Source: Rhodoblastus sp963727035 (GTDB taxonomy: Bacteria; Pseudomonadota; Alphaproteobacteria; Rhizobiales; Beijerinckiaceae). From it: 64,000 nt of DNA. The notes below the pieces were generated by a model, which did not search any database, was not told the DNA's origin, and worked only from the letters and a program-made list of their open reading frames with translations. Location of the stretch: assembly GCA_963727035.1 (NCBI GenBank), contig CAVSEY010000011.1, positions 47,750 through 111,749 on the forward strand. The letters are read 5' to 3'. Positions 1-9,017 of this stretch are shown here, in pieces (positions within the stretch are counted from its first letter, which is position 1; the number at the start of each line of letters is the position of its first letter). Position numbers and translations under genes: made by a program.

Positions 1-27
1 CAGAGAAGGTCTTGAAGGGTGCGGGCT

Positions 28-51
28 CCTCTCCCCGCAGGCGGGGAGAGG
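28..51 (-). terminator. GC-rich hairpin downstream of cysK
   Basis: A near-perfect stem of 11 bp with a 2-base loop lies about 27 bases beyond the cysK stop codon. There is no T-tract, so it may be a weak terminator or mRNA-stabilising stem, or a copy of the dispersed CTCTCCCC/GGGGAGAG palindromes common in these genomes (a similar stem lies at 23214-23234). Confidence 0.4.
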
Positions 52-78
52 GAGCGCCCGTCGCCTCATCGCGGCCCG

Positions 79-1080
79 TTACGCCAGCCAGCCCGGAACC
101 GGCAGGCCTTTTCCGCGCAAGAATTCGGGATTGTAGAGCTTGGACGCGTAGCGCGCGCCGGAATCGCCCAGGATCGTCACAATGGTCTTTCCGGGGCCGA
201 GGTCGCGGGCAAGGCGGATCGCGCCCGCGACGTTGATCGCGGAGGAGCCGCCGAGCAGCAGGCCTTCGTGCAAGGCGAGGTCGAACAGGATCGGCAGGGC
301 CTCCTCGTCGGGAATCTGGTAGGCGATGTCGATCGGCGCGTCCACGAGATTGGCGGTGATGCGGCCCTGGCCGATCCCTTCCGTGATCGAGGAGCCGGAG
401 GATTTCAGCTCGCCGGTGGTGTAATAGGCATAAAGCGCGGCGCCCATCGGATCCGCGAGGCCAATCTTTATCGCCGGATTGCGGCGTTTCAGCGCCCGGC
501 CGACGCCGGCCAAGGTGCCCCCGGTGCCGACCGCGCAAATAAAACCGTCGAGCTTTCCCTCAAGTTGGTCGTAAATTTCCGGGCCGGTGGTTTCCTCGTG
601 CCCCTGCCGGTTGGCGACATTGTCGAACTGATTGGCCCAGACCGCGCCGGCGGGATTTTTTTCCGCCAGTTCTTCGGCCAGCCGGCCGGAATATTTCACG
701 TAATTGTCGGGGTTGGCATAGGGGACGGCGGGGACTTCGATCAGCTCGGCGCCTTGCAGGCGCAAAAAACTTTTCTTTTCTTCCGACTGGGTGTTGGGAA
801 TGACGATGACAGTGCGAAAGCCCAGGGCGCTGGCGACCAAAGTCAGGCCGATGCCGGTATTGCCCGCCGTGCCTTCGACGATGGTCCCGCCGGGTTTGAG
901 CGCGCCGTTCGCAATGGCGTCGCGGATGATGGCCAGCGCCGCGCGGTCCTTGATCGAGCCGCCGGGATTCATGAATTCCGCCTTGCCGTAAATCTCGCAG
1001 CCGGTGGCTTTTGAGGCGGCGCGCAATTTGATGAGCGGCGTGCCGCCGATGGCGTCGAGAACAGATGACGTGACTTTCAT
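79..1080 (-). CDS. cysK: Cysteine synthase A-like PLP enzyme
   Basis: Cytoplasmic fold-type II PLP enzyme expected to make L-cysteine from O-acetylserine and sulfide. The 333-residue protein opens with the family signature IGGTPLIKL. The Schiff-base lysine is in GGSIKDR near residue 42, a phosphate/substrate loop GTAGNTG is near residue 70, and the PLP phosphate-binding GTGGT is near residue 178. There is no C-terminal CBS pair, so it is not cystathionine beta-synthase in the usual form. It lies 27 bases behind phrB on the same strand and may be co-transcribed with it. O-acetylserine versus O-phosphoserine use cannot be decided from the sequence. Confidence 0.88.
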   Translation of the reverse strand: MKVTSSVLDAIGGTPLIKLRAASKATGCEIYGKAEFMNPGGSIKDRAALAIIRDAIANGALKPGGTIVEGTAGNTGIGLTLVASALGFRTVIVIPNTQSEEKKSFLRLQGAELIEVPAVPYANPDNYVKYSGRLAEELAEKNPAGAVWANQFDNVANRQGHEETTGPEIYDQLEGKLDGFICAVGTGGTLAGVGRALKRRNPAIKIGLADPMGAALYAYYTTGELKSSGSSITEGIGQGRITANLVDAPIDIAYQIPDEEALPILFDLALHEGLLLGGSSAINVAGAIRLARDLGPGKTIVTILGDSGARYASKLYNPEFLRGKGLPVPGWLA

Positions 1081-1107
1081 GACCTACCCTATGAACTTTG
1101 GGCCAAG

Positions 1108-2538
1108 CTAACGATGCGTATCGCCGGCGGCAAGCGCGGCGAGCGCACGGCGGCGGGCGAAATCGTGATCGACGATTCTTTGCGGATAAGTCTTGCCCAG
1201 TTTCACGCCGGCTTCGGCGAGCACGGCTTCCGGCGCGGCCCAGGGTTTATGGATATAGGCGGCGGGCAGGCCAGCCAGTTCGGGACAAAAGCGGCGGACA
1301 TAGTCGCCTTCGGGATCGAATTTCCCGCCCTGGAGCACGGGATTGAAAATGCGGAAATAAGGCGCGGCGTCGGCGCCGCAGCCGGCGACCCATTGCCAGC
1401 TGGCGGCATTATTGGCCTCGTCGGCGTCGGCGAGCGCGTCCCAGAAAAATTTCTCGCCCTCGCGCCAGTCGATCAGCAGATGTTTGGTGAGAAAAGAGGC
1501 GACGACCATGCGGGCGCGGTTGTGCATATGGCCGGTCGTCCACAATTCGCGCATCGCGGCGTCGACCACGGGATAGCCGGTTTTGCCGCGCCGCCAGGCT
1601 TCGAGCGCCGCCTCATCCTTGCGATAAGGAAAGCCGTCAAAACGCGGGTTGAAATTGCGCCAGCTCAATTCCGGATGGGCATAGAGCAAATGGTGCGAAA
1701 ACTCGCGCCAGCCGAGTTCGGCCAGGAACTTGTCGCCGCCGACGGAAGGCGGGGTCGCGGCGAGAATCTGGCGCGGCGAAATTTCGCCGAAATGAAGGTG
1801 GGCGGAAAGGCGCGAGGTCCCGTCGAGGTCGAGGCGGTCGCGCTCGACCGGATATCGGTCGATCTTGCGGTCGAGGAAGTCCAGGAGTCGTTTCCGCGCG
1901 CCCGCTTCGCCGGCGTCGGGATCGGGAAAATTTTTGGCCCAGTTCGGCCGGACCGGCGCCAGTGTCAAGGCCTCGCGGGCAAGCGGCGCAGGCGCCTCGG
2001 CCGGCCAGGGCGCGGCGTCGAGCTTCTGCGGCGCGGGCAGGGGCGGGGCCGGCGTGACCTGCTCGCGCAAGGCGCGCCAGAACGGGGTGAAGACCTTGAA
2101 CGCGCCGCCCGATCTGGATTTGACCTGCCACGGCTCGGCGAGAAGCGAGGCGTTGAAGCTGTGGACCTCGCAACCGCTTTCGCGCAAGGCCGTCTTCAAC
2201 CGCGTGTCGAGCGCGATCTCCGCCCCGCCATAGCGCCGGCTCCAGAAAATCTTTTCCGCCCGCGCCGCGCGCGCGACCTCAAGGACCAGCCTTTGCGCCG
2301 GGCCGCGCAAAAAATGCAGTTTCGCGCCGCGCGCCGCGAGATCCTGTTCGAGCGCCGCCAAAGCGCGGTCGAGCCGCCAGCGGCTGGCCCCGCCGAGCGG
2401 GCGCAGGCCAGGGGTTTCGTCGTCGAGAATATAAAGACAAAGCAGCGGCAGGCCGCTGCCGGCCGCCGCCGTCAAAGCGGAATGGTCGCAGATGCGGAGA
2501 TCATTGCGGAACCAGACGAGGGCGGCAGGTTGAGGCAT
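1108..2538 (-). CDS. phrB: Deoxyribodipyrimidine photolyase
   Basis: Light-driven, FAD-dependent repair enzyme for cyclobutane pyrimidine dimers, 476 residues, the usual length for the class. The N-terminal Rossmann antenna domain begins with ALVWFRNDLRICDH. The C-terminal FAD/DNA-binding domain shows TSRLSAHLHFGEIS, WREFSHHLL (near residue 279), GHMHNRARM and the active-site stretch NNAASWQW near residue 379. These are CPD photolyase class I features; a cryptochrome-like role is less likely given the complete DNA-binding signature. It is followed closely by cysK and preceded by the rsuA-like gene, all on the minus strand. Confidence 0.94.
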   Translation of the reverse strand: MPQPAALVWFRNDLRICDHSALTAAAGSGLPLLCLYILDDETPGLRPLGGASRWRLDRALAALEQDLAARGAKLHFLRGPAQRLVLEVARAARAEKIFWSRRYGGAEIALDTRLKTALRESGCEVHSFNASLLAEPWQVKSRSGGAFKVFTPFWRALREQVTPAPPLPAPQKLDAAPWPAEAPAPLAREALTLAPVRPNWAKNFPDPDAGEAGARKRLLDFLDRKIDRYPVERDRLDLDGTSRLSAHLHFGEISPRQILAATPPSVGGDKFLAELGWREFSHHLLYAHPELSWRNFNPRFDGFPYRKDEAALEAWRRGKTGYPVVDAAMRELWTTGHMHNRARMVVASFLTKHLLIDWREGEKFFWDALADADEANNAASWQWVAGCGADAAPYFRIFNPVLQGGKFDPEGDYVRRFCPELAGLPAAYIHKPWAAPEAVLAEAGVKLGKTYPQRIVDHDFARRRALAALAAGDTHR

Positions 2539-2621
2539 GAGGCGGCGCGGAAAAGGTTTGACGCGGTTCTTTTACGCGAAAATCGTTCGAACCGCTCAAC
2601 GCGGCTTTGGCGCGGAAGGAA

Positions 2622-3365
2622 TCAGGGCGTCTTTGCCGCAAAAATCCTTGCGATTTCAGCCTCGTCCAGCACCGAAAATTCGCCCGGCGCCAGATCGTCC
2701 CGCAGCGCGAGGGCGCCGATGGAGAGGCGGTGCAGCGCGGTCACATGGTTTCCCACCGCAGCGAACATGCGGCGGACCTGATGGTAGCGGCCCTCGTGCA
2801 CGGTCAGCAGGGCCGTGCGTTGATCCAAAACTTCGATCTGCGCCGGCGACAGCGGTTTGTCCTCGCCCTCCAGCATCAGGGTTCCGGCGGCGAAAATTTT
2901 TCCCTCGTCGCCGCTCAACGGCCGGTCGAGCGTTGCGCGATAGGTTTTCGCTGTGGAAAAACGCGGCGAAATGATCCTGTGCAGCAGGGCGCCGTCGTCG
3001 GTGAGCAGCAGCAGGCCGGAGCTGTCCTTGTCGAGCCGCCCCACCGTCGAAATCGCCGGGTCGCGCCGGCGCCAGCGATCCGGCAGCAGCGAAAAGACCA
3101 GCGGACCGGATTCCTTGCGGGAGCAGGTGACGCCCAACGGCTTGTTCATCATCAGCACGACGCCGGGCAGGGGATCGAGTTCTTCGCCGTCCACGCTGAG
3201 GCGCGCGGCAAGCGCCGGGTCGAGGGCGATCCTTTGCTCCGCGTCACGCAGAATTTCGCCATCGAGACGAATGCGCCCGGCGCGGGCGAGCATTTGTATC
3301 TGGCGCCGCGAGCCATAGCCGAGATTGGCGAGCAGGCGGTCGAGCCGGATGGTTTTCCCGCTCAT
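2622..3365 (-). CDS. RsuA/RluB-family pseudouridine synthase
   Basis: Converts a specific uridine in rRNA to pseudouridine. The 247-residue protein has an N-terminal S4 RNA-binding domain (about residues 6-50; LDRLLANLGYGSRR) and a pseudouridine synthase domain with the catalytic aspartate in GRLDKDSSGLLLL near residue 108. Length and domain order match RsuA (16S U516) best, but RluB/RluE/RluF-type specificity cannot be excluded. The start codon overlaps the stop of the upstream rsmC-like methyltransferase by four bases (ATGA). The two are therefore probably translationally coupled, giving a small rRNA-modification operon. Confidence 0.88.
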   Translation of the reverse strand: MSGKTIRLDRLLANLGYGSRRQIQMLARAGRIRLDGEILRDAEQRIALDPALAARLSVDGEELDPLPGVVLMMNKPLGVTCSRKESGPLVFSLLPDRWRRRDPAISTVGRLDKDSSGLLLLTDDGALLHRIISPRFSTAKTYRATLDRPLSGDEGKIFAAGTLMLEGEDKPLSPAQIEVLDQRTALLTVHEGRYHQVRRMFAAVGNHVTALHRLSIGALALRDDLAPGEFSVLDEAEIARIFAAKTP

Positions 3366-4288
3366 CGGATCGCCTCGATCACCTTGAAGCCGGCTTCCTC
3401 GGCGATCGGCGACACGGAGCGGAAGTTTTTGGCCAGCGCGGCCTCATAGGGCAGATGGCGGTTCGCCACCAGCCAGCACCGCCCGCCGCGGCGCAGATTG
3501 GCCGCGGCGCTGGCGATGAAGCCGCGGCCAAGCTCTTTGCTTTCCTTGCCCGCCTCGTGGAAGGGCGGGTTCATGGCGATGAAATCGAACGGCCCGTTGT
3601 TGAGGCCGCGCACGTCGGCCCAGAGAATCGTCGCGCGCGGATCGGCGACATTGCGGGCGCAAAGCTCGGTCGCGCGCCGGTCGATATCGACCAAAACAAG
3701 CGATTTCACTTTTGGCGAGGCCAGAATCCCGTGGGCGACGACCCCGAGGCCGCAACCGAAATCGGCGCCATGGCCGGAAAAATCCGGCAAGTGGCGGATC
3801 AGCAGCGCCGAGCCGGGGTCGATCCGGTCCCAGGAAAAGACCCCGGGCTGGGTCCACAGGCCAAGCGATGGCGAAAAACGCGGGGCGCCGTCCGCGATCG
3901 CCGCGGCGACCGCGGCGGGGTCGCTTTGGGCGCTCGCGGCGCACAGCCGATGATGGCGCTTCGAACTTTCATGGCTCGGGCAGCCGAGCCCCGCCAGTTC
4001 CTTCGCGATCCGGCCGCCCCCCTTGTCCTTGGGCGCCATGACGAGGAAGGGCGCGCCGGGCGCCAGCGCCCGCAGGGCGAGGGCGAGCGCGTAACGCCGC
4101 TCGACGGCGCCCGGCGGGGCGAGCAGGACGAGATTGGCCAGCGCGCCGGGCGGGACGGCGGCAAGGTCGCCGGCCAAGTGGCCGTCAAGGTCGCCGGCCG
4201 CGGGCGCCAGCGGCGAGAACTGGCGCGCGGCGGGCGCCGTTTGGGCGAGTTCCGGCGGCGGCGCGCCGAACAGATTGTCGTAGATCAT
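3362..4288 (-). CDS. RsmC-like class I SAM methyltransferase
   Basis: Probable 16S rRNA (guanine-N2) methyltransferase of the RsmC/RlmG type, 308 residues. The C-terminal half has a SAM-binding loop DFGCGLGV near residue 178, an acidic strand end VLVDID, and the N2-guanine catalytic motif NPPFH near residue 239. The N-terminal half is a diverged, Ala/Pro-rich methyltransferase-like domain without clear motifs, as in RsmC. It is the first gene of a minus-strand run into rsuA and lies just downstream of tRNA-Asn, a translation-related neighbourhood that fits. The exact target base is inferred from family only. Confidence 0.75.
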   Translation of the reverse strand: MIYDNLFGAPPPELAQTAPAARQFSPLAPAAGDLDGHLAGDLAAVPPGALANLVLLAPPGAVERRYALALALRALAPGAPFLVMAPKDKGGGRIAKELAGLGCPSHESSKRHHRLCAASAQSDPAAVAAAIADGAPRFSPSLGLWTQPGVFSWDRIDPGSALLIRHLPDFSGHGADFGCGLGVVAHGILASPKVKSLVLVDIDRRATELCARNVADPRATILWADVRGLNNGPFDFIAMNPPFHEAGKESKELGRGFIASAAANLRRGGRCWLVANRHLPYEAALAKNFRSVSPIAEEAGFKVIEAIR

Positions 4289-4367
4289 GCTCTCCCCGGA
4301 CGATCGGGATAAGCGCGTTCTTGCCGATTCAGGGACACGGGAAAGCCGGCGCGATCAAGGGGCAAAG

Positions 4368-4443
4368 TGGCTCCCTGAGCAGGACTCGAACCTGCGACCC
4401 AGCGATTAACAGTCGCTTGCTCTACCGGCTGAGCTATCAGGGA
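4368..4443 (-). tRNA. tRNA-Asn (GTT), CCA encoded
   Basis: A complete 76-nt cloverleaf reads on the minus strand. The acceptor stem is TCCCTGA/TCAGGGA, the D arm contains AGCTCAGCCGGTAGAGC, the anticodon loop CTGTTAA carries GTT, the T arm contains GGTTCGAGTCC, the discriminator is G, and the terminal CCA is encoded at 4368-4370. Confidence 0.97.
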
Positions 4444-4705
4444 TCGCGCTTGCGATGGGCGCCGTATAGCAGCGAAGAATCCGATTGAAAAGGCCGAAAT
4501 GGAAAATTCGCGACAGACGCCCGCAAAGGCCCGGCGAAGTCCGTCGCCGGCCGCGCAAGAAAATTTGATGACGGCTCGAAATCCTGAGCACGACCGGCGC
4601 GCAGCACAGGCCATCGATACAACTATTTGACAATCAAGGATATTTAGCGCCTAAAAGCGCCGATTGGGGCGGCAGACTCGTCACCTTGTCGTCTACGTCA
4701 TCTGA
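4444..4705. other. Intergenic region without a gene
   Basis: Sequence between tRNA-Asn and the promoter-like site of the gene at 4763. No conserved reading frame is seen on either strand. The part near 4600-4660 is AT-richer than its surroundings. It must carry the tRNA-Asn promoter on the minus strand. Confidence 0.5.
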
Positions 4706-4735
4706 TTGACGTACGATTTGAGTTGCGTCTTTATG
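4706..4735 (+). promoter_or_regulatory. Possible promoter for the 4763 gene
   Basis: TTGACG (4706-4711), an 18-base spacer, then TTTATG (4730-4735), about 28 bases upstream of the chosen start at 4763. The match is moderate and the assignment rests on position. Confidence 0.3.
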
Positions 4736-4762
4736 CTCGCAAAATCCCTGCAAGGCCCACTC

Positions 4763-5110
4763 ATGCGTCAAATTGGCTCCCTGCCTCTCACCGGCGCCGA
4801 AAAGCAGCGCCGTCACCGCGAACGCGTCAAAGCCCGCCTGGCCGAGGCCGAGCGCCTCAAGGCGCTGCTTGCCGTCGGAGATAGCGTGTTTTGTTCTGGG
4901 CTCGCGGCCTTTTACGACCATATTTTGGCGGATCTCGGCGCGGCGACGGCGGAGCGCGACCAGTTGAGCGCCGAGCTTCCGGCGATCCAAAGCGAAGTGC
5001 GTGCGGCGCTGGAAGCGCGCGCCCGCAACGATCTCGAACGGGCAAGGGCGCCGGCGCGCAAGAGCGCGACTCGCGAAGCTGCGCGGAGCAGCCGCAAGAA
5101 GGCGAGCTAG
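4763..5110 (+). CDS. Small basic coiled-coil protein, function unknown
   Basis: I do not recognise a characterised family. The 115-residue product begins MRQIGSLPLTGAEKQRRHRE and is highly charged: a basic N-terminus, a heptad-like Ala/Glu/Leu middle (about residues 25-85), and a Lys/Arg/Ser-rich tail. It is probably helical and may bind nucleic acid. The ATG at 4763 is chosen because AAGG sits 7 bases upstream; an upstream frame extension to 4706 lacks support. Its TAG stop overlaps the stop of the convergent ATPase gene in the tetranucleotide CTAG. Confidence 0.6.
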   Translation: MRQIGSLPLTGAEKQRRHRERVKARLAEAERLKALLAVGDSVFCSGLAAFYDHILADLGAATAERDQLSAELPAIQSEVRAALEARARNDLERARAPARKSATREAARSSRKKAS

Positions 5111-5985
5111 CCTTCCAACGTGCGGCCGAGCCTGCCGGCGAGGTCCTGGATATATTGGAACGCCACGCGGCCCGACCGGGATCCGCGGGTGATCGCCCAT
5201 TCCAGAGCCTCGGCGCGAATTTGCTGCTCGGGCGCCTCGAGCCGGTAATGATCGACATAGCCGAAGACCATGGCGAGATAATCGTCCTGGCTGCATTTGT
5301 GGAAGCCGAGCCAAAGCCCGAAACGATCCGACAGCGAAACTTTCTCCTCGACCGCCTCGCCCGGATTGATCGCGGTGGAGCGTTCGTTGTCGACCATGTC
5401 GCGCGGCAGGAGGTGGCGGCGGTTGGAGGTCGCGTAGAACAGGACATTGGCGGGCCGCCCCTCGACCCCGCCTTCGAGCGCCGCCTTCAGCGACTTGTAG
5501 GAGGCGTCGCCGCCGTCGAAGGACAGGTCGTCGCAGAAGACGATGAAGCGCCGGTCGGCGTCGCGCAGCAGGGCCATCAAGGCGGGCAGCGATTCAATGT
5601 CCTCGCGGTGGATTTCGATCAGCTTGAGGCCGGAAAAACCCGGCGTCCCGGCAAGCCGCGCGTTGACGTCGGCGTGGACGGCCTTGACCAGCGACGATTT
5701 GCCCATGCCGCGCGCGCCCCACAGCAGCACATTATTGGCCGGCAGGCCGCGGGCGAAACGCTCGCTATTGGCCCGAAGCTGGTCGCGCAGATAATCGACA
5801 CCGCGCAGCAGGCCGATGTCGACGCGGCTGACCCTTTGCACCGGAACGAGCGCTTCCGTCTCCGCGCGCCAGACGAAGGCGTCGGCGGCGGCGAAATCGG
5901 GCCGGGGCGGTGGCGGCGGACTCAGGCGCTCCAGCGCCTCGGCGATTCGGGCCAGCAGGTTTTCGGTCGATTCGGGGAAGGTCAT
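5107..5985 (-). CDS. DUF815-family AAA ATPase
   Basis: Cytoplasmic P-loop ATPase of the DUF815 family; its physiological role is not established. The 292-residue sequence has a short N-terminal leader with a proline tract, a linker, the Walker A motif GARGMGKSS near residue 90, and a Walker B-like strand FIVFCDDLSF near residue 155. The C-terminal segment resembles an AAA lid. Length is typical of the family, which is widespread in alphaproteobacteria. It converges on the small coiled-coil gene, sharing the CTAG at the stop codons, and is not clearly in an operon. Confidence 0.85.
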   Translation of the reverse strand: MTFPESTENLLARIAEALERLSPPPPPRPDFAAADAFVWRAETEALVPVQRVSRVDIGLLRGVDYLRDQLRANSERFARGLPANNVLLWGARGMGKSSLVKAVHADVNARLAGTPGFSGLKLIEIHREDIESLPALMALLRDADRRFIVFCDDLSFDGGDASYKSLKAALEGGVEGRPANVLFYATSNRRHLLPRDMVDNERSTAINPGEAVEEKVSLSDRFGLWLGFHKCSQDDYLAMVFGYVDHYRLEAPEQQIRAEALEWAITRGSRSGRVAFQYIQDLAGRLGRTLEG

Positions 5986-6094
5986 GGCGGCGCGGGAGAA
6001 AAGAGCGGTCGCCTTGGTCTAAGCCCTTGTCGGCGCCGCCTCAAGCGCGATCATGGCCCTGCCGGCCTGAAATCGTGACGGTCCTGCCGGAGAT

Positions 6095-6523
6095 TCATTG
6101 CGTCCGGCTGACCTGCCCGTCGAGGAAGGTCAGCTTTCCGGCGTCGTCGGCGCGCCAGAAAACATAGGCGTCCGGCTCGCCCCAGCGCCGGCTGATCCAG
6201 CGGGCGCCGAAGACGCTGTCGTCATTGGGGCAGGGGGGGAACAGCTCGAATCCTTGCGCGGTCAGCAGCGCTGAAAGCGCGCCCGCATCGGAGCCGAGCG
6301 GAAAGTTCTGCCGCAATTTCGCGCCGAGCGCGGCGGGCGGCGGGACGCCCCGTTTCAGCAGCGCCCTTTCTTCCTGCAGCGTGCTCGCCGGGCAGGGCGC
6401 GCTGCGCATCCCGTCGTCGGGCAGGCCGGCGACCAGGGCGGGAGGCGGCGCCGAAGCGCCGAACAGCCAGAAAGCCGCGCCGACGAGCGCGAACAAGGTC
6501 AGAAGGACGACAGCGACTTTCAC
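6095..6523 (-). CDS. Membrane-anchored hypothetical protein after accC
   Basis: Product of 142 residues, not recognised. Residues 3-22 form one hydrophobic segment (VAVVLLTLFALVGAAFWLF) that would act as a signal anchor or uncleaved signal; the rest is a soluble, presumably periplasmic domain with two Cys-Pro pairs. A GTG start directly abuts the TGA of accC with no gap, implying translational coupling. It is probably the last gene of accB-accC. Confidence 0.65.
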   Translation of the reverse strand: MKVAVVLLTLFALVGAAFWLFGASAPPPALVAGLPDDGMRSAPCPASTLQEERALLKRGVPPPAALGAKLRQNFPLGSDAGALSALLTAQGFELFPPCPNDDSVFGARWISRRWGEPDAYVFWRADDAGKLTFLDGQVSRTQ

Positions 6524-7876
6524 TCAGCCTTCCATGCCGCCGTTGGCGAGAAAATTCTCCAGCCAATGGATGTCATAGGCGCCGTCCTGAATGTCGGCGT
6601 TGCGCACCAGAGCGCGGAACAAGGGCAGAGTGGTCTCGATTCCGTCCACGATGAATTCGTCGAGGGCGCGGCGCAGGCGCATCAGCGCCTCGATGCGGGT
6701 GCGCCCCTGCACGATCAGCTTGCCGACCAGAGAATCGTAATAGGGCGGGATCGTATAGCCCTGATAAACGGCCGAATCGACGCGCACGCCGACGCCGCCC
6801 GGCGGGTGGTAATAGAGGATCTTGCCGGGCGAGGGGCGGAAGGTCGCCGGGTTTTCGGCGTTGATGCGGCATTCGATGGCGTGGCCGCGCAATTCGAGAT
6901 CGGCCTGGGCGAAGCTCAGCGGCGCGCCGCTGGCGATCTTGATCTGCTCCACCAGCAGGTCGAGCCCGGAAATCATTTCGGTGATCGGATGCTCGACCTG
7001 AATGCGGGTGTTCATCTCGATGAAGAAGAACTCGCCCTTCTCATACAGGAACTCGATGGTTCCGGCGCCCGAATATTTCAGCTTGCGCATGGCCTCGGCG
7101 CAGATTTCGCCGATGCGGTTGCGCTGGTCCTGGTTCAGCGCCGGCGAGGGAGTCTCCTCGAGGACCTTCTGGTGGCGGCGCTGAAGCGAACAGTCGCGCT
7201 CGCCGACATGGACCGCGCGGCCATGGCCGTCGCCGAGGACCTGGATTTCGATATGGCGCGGCTTTTCGAGATATTTTTCCAGATAGACCGCGTCGTCGCC
7301 GAAGGCGGCCTTGGCCTCGGCCCGGGCGACCGCCAGGGCCTCCGGCAGATCCTTGGCGGTCCGCGCGACCTTCATGCCGCGCCCGCCGCCGCCGGCCGCC
7401 GCCTTCACCAGCACCGGAAAGCCGATGTCCCCGGCGATGCGCATGGCCTCGTCGTCGTCGGTCACCCCGCCTTCCGAGCCCGGCACGCAGGGAATGCCGA
7501 GCGCGCGGGCGGTGCGCTTGGCCTCGATCTTGTCGCCCATGATGCGGATATGTTCGGCCTTGGGGCCGATGAAGCCGATGCCGTGATCGGCCAGAATTTC
7601 GGCGAATTTGGCGTTTTCCGAGAGAAAGCCGTAGCCGGGATGGACGGCGTCGGCGCCGGTGATCTCGCAGGCCGCGAGCAAAGCCGGGATGTTGAGATAA
7701 GATTCGCGCGCCGCCGGCGGGCCGATGCACACCGATTCGTCGGCCAGCTTCACATGCATGGCTTCGGCGTCGGCGGTCGAATGGACGGCGACGGTGGCGA
7801 TCCCCAGCTCCTTCGCCGCGCGCAGGATGCGGAGGGCGATTTCGCCGCGATTGGCGATCAGAATCTTTTCGAACAT
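6524..7876 (-). CDS. accC: Acetyl-CoA carboxylase, biotin carboxylase subunit
   Basis: ATP-dependent carboxylation of the biotin on AccB, the first half-reaction of malonyl-CoA synthesis for fatty acids. At 450 residues it has the exact family length. It shows the N-terminal FEKILIANRGEIALR, an ATP-grasp glycine loop AAGGGGRGMK near residue 165, the catalytic region ERDCSLQRRHQK, and EMNTRIQVEHPITE. The ATG overlaps the accB stop (TGATG), the usual coupling. In many relatives aroQ precedes accB; here aroQ is 8 kb away. Confidence 0.97.
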   Translation of the reverse strand: MFEKILIANRGEIALRILRAAKELGIATVAVHSTADAEAMHVKLADESVCIGPPAARESYLNIPALLAACEITGADAVHPGYGFLSENAKFAEILADHGIGFIGPKAEHIRIMGDKIEAKRTARALGIPCVPGSEGGVTDDDEAMRIAGDIGFPVLVKAAAGGGGRGMKVARTAKDLPEALAVARAEAKAAFGDDAVYLEKYLEKPRHIEIQVLGDGHGRAVHVGERDCSLQRRHQKVLEETPSPALNQDQRNRIGEICAEAMRKLKYSGAGTIEFLYEKGEFFFIEMNTRIQVEHPITEMISGLDLLVEQIKIASGAPLSFAQADLELRGHAIECRINAENPATFRPSPGKILYYHPPGGVGVRVDSAVYQGYTIPPYYDSLVGKLIVQGRTRIEALMRLRRALDEFIVDGIETTLPLFRALVRNADIQDGAYDIHWLENFLANGGMEG

Positions 7877-8395
7877 CAGGAAATTACCAGCAGGGGCTGG
7901 TCATATTCGACCGGCTGGCCGTCCTCGATCAGAATGGCGGTCACCGTGCCGGTCTTGTGCGAGACAATGTCGTTGAAGGTCTTCATCGCCTCGACCAGCA
8001 GCACTTTCTGGCCGGCGGTCACATGCAGGCCGATCTCGATGAAAGGCTTGGCGTCGGGGCTTGGGCGCAGATAGACCGTGCCGACCATCGGCGATTTCAG
8101 CGCGTCGGCGTGGTCGAAAGCCGGCGCCGCGGCTTCTGCGGCGGGCGCGTGATGATGGGCGGCGGGCGCGGGGGCATGGAAGGGAACATGCGTCGGCGCA
8201 TGGACCACCTGCCGGCGCGATGAAGCTCGCCTGGCGCGCCACCCTGATCCGCAGATCGCCCTTTTCCACCTCGATCTCGGTCAGATCGGTCTCGCTCAAC
8301 AGGGTCGCGATTTCGCGCACCAGTTTGGAGTCGATCTTTTCGGAGCTTTGGCCGGCTCGCGTGGTTTTGGCGGCGGAGGCGCTTGTTCTGCTCAT
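7876..8395 (-). CDS. accB: Biotin carboxyl carrier protein, frame-interrupted
   Basis: Carries biotin for acetyl-CoA carboxylase. The N-terminal part (from ATG 8395) has the conserved start IDSKLVREIATLLSETDLTE. After the segment ASFIAPAGG the homology continues in another frame with a Pro/Ala/His linker and the biotinyl domain, whose target lysine is in VEAMKTF. The break lies at about 8210-8222 and needs one base removed or two added. Everything on both sides is well conserved and AccB is essential, so a sequencing indel is more likely than a true pseudogene. Full length would be about 172 residues. Confidence 0.88.
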
Positions 8396-8671
8396 TAATT
8401 CGGGCCTTCGTGAAATTTGACGGGCCTTCGGCGCGTCCCGCGAGGCGCAAAAAGCGACAGATTCGCGCGACTGTTTCGCACCAGGGGAGTCTCGGCGTCT
8501 GCTCTTAATCTGTTTAGCACGGCTTTTGAAGGGTCATAATCGCGCATCGCGCCGCGCGGAACTTATCCCCAGTTGAAGCGAAGCTTGTTTTTGCGGGGTG
8601 CGCGCACTAGTTTGACAGGGAAAGAGTGCGTTTCCCCGCAGGGACGCAGGCTGTTTGGGAGGTTCGCCGTC

Positions 8672-8914
8672 ATGGGCGGTATGTCGTTGATTCATTGGCT
8701 GCTCGTTGGCGCGGTCGTCCTTATCCTGTTCGGCGGCAAGGGCAAGATTTCGGACATCATGGGCGACGTCGCCAAGGGCGTCAAAGCTTTCAAGAAGGGC
8801 CTCGCCGACGACGAGCCGGCGTCCCCCGCCCGGGCCGCCGAGACGCCGCACACGATCGAACATCAGGCGACGACGCCGATGGAGGCTTCGCGCGACGTCA
8901 ACAAGGCGGGTTGA
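8672..8914 (+). CDS. tatA: Sec-independent translocase subunit TatA
   Basis: Pore-forming subunit of the twin-arginine translocase in the inner membrane. The 80-residue protein starts MGGMSLIHWLLVGAVVLILF (one membrane span), then the FGGKGKISD hinge and an amphipathic helix DVAKGVKAFKKG, and a disordered acidic tail. The ATG at 8672 is chosen over upstream in-frame codons because GGGAGG lies 9 bases before it. It is first in tatA-tatB-tatC and divergent from accB. Confidence 0.95.
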   Translation: MGGMSLIHWLLVGAVVLILFGGKGKISDIMGDVAKGVKAFKKGLADDEPASPARAAETPHTIEHQATTPMEASRDVNKAG

Positions 8915-9017
8915 GCCCATTCCGGCTTTTTCGCTACATTTCGTCAATCGCGAAAGATTTGACGCGCTTTTACCCCTCTAGCGATCGGCGCGGGGCGCGG
9001 TCGCCGGCGAGGCTTCG

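Noticed and set aside
4763..5110. Phage gene inserted beside tRNA-Asn
   Set aside because: No integrase, no duplicated tRNA end and normal composition; only a small unknown protein.
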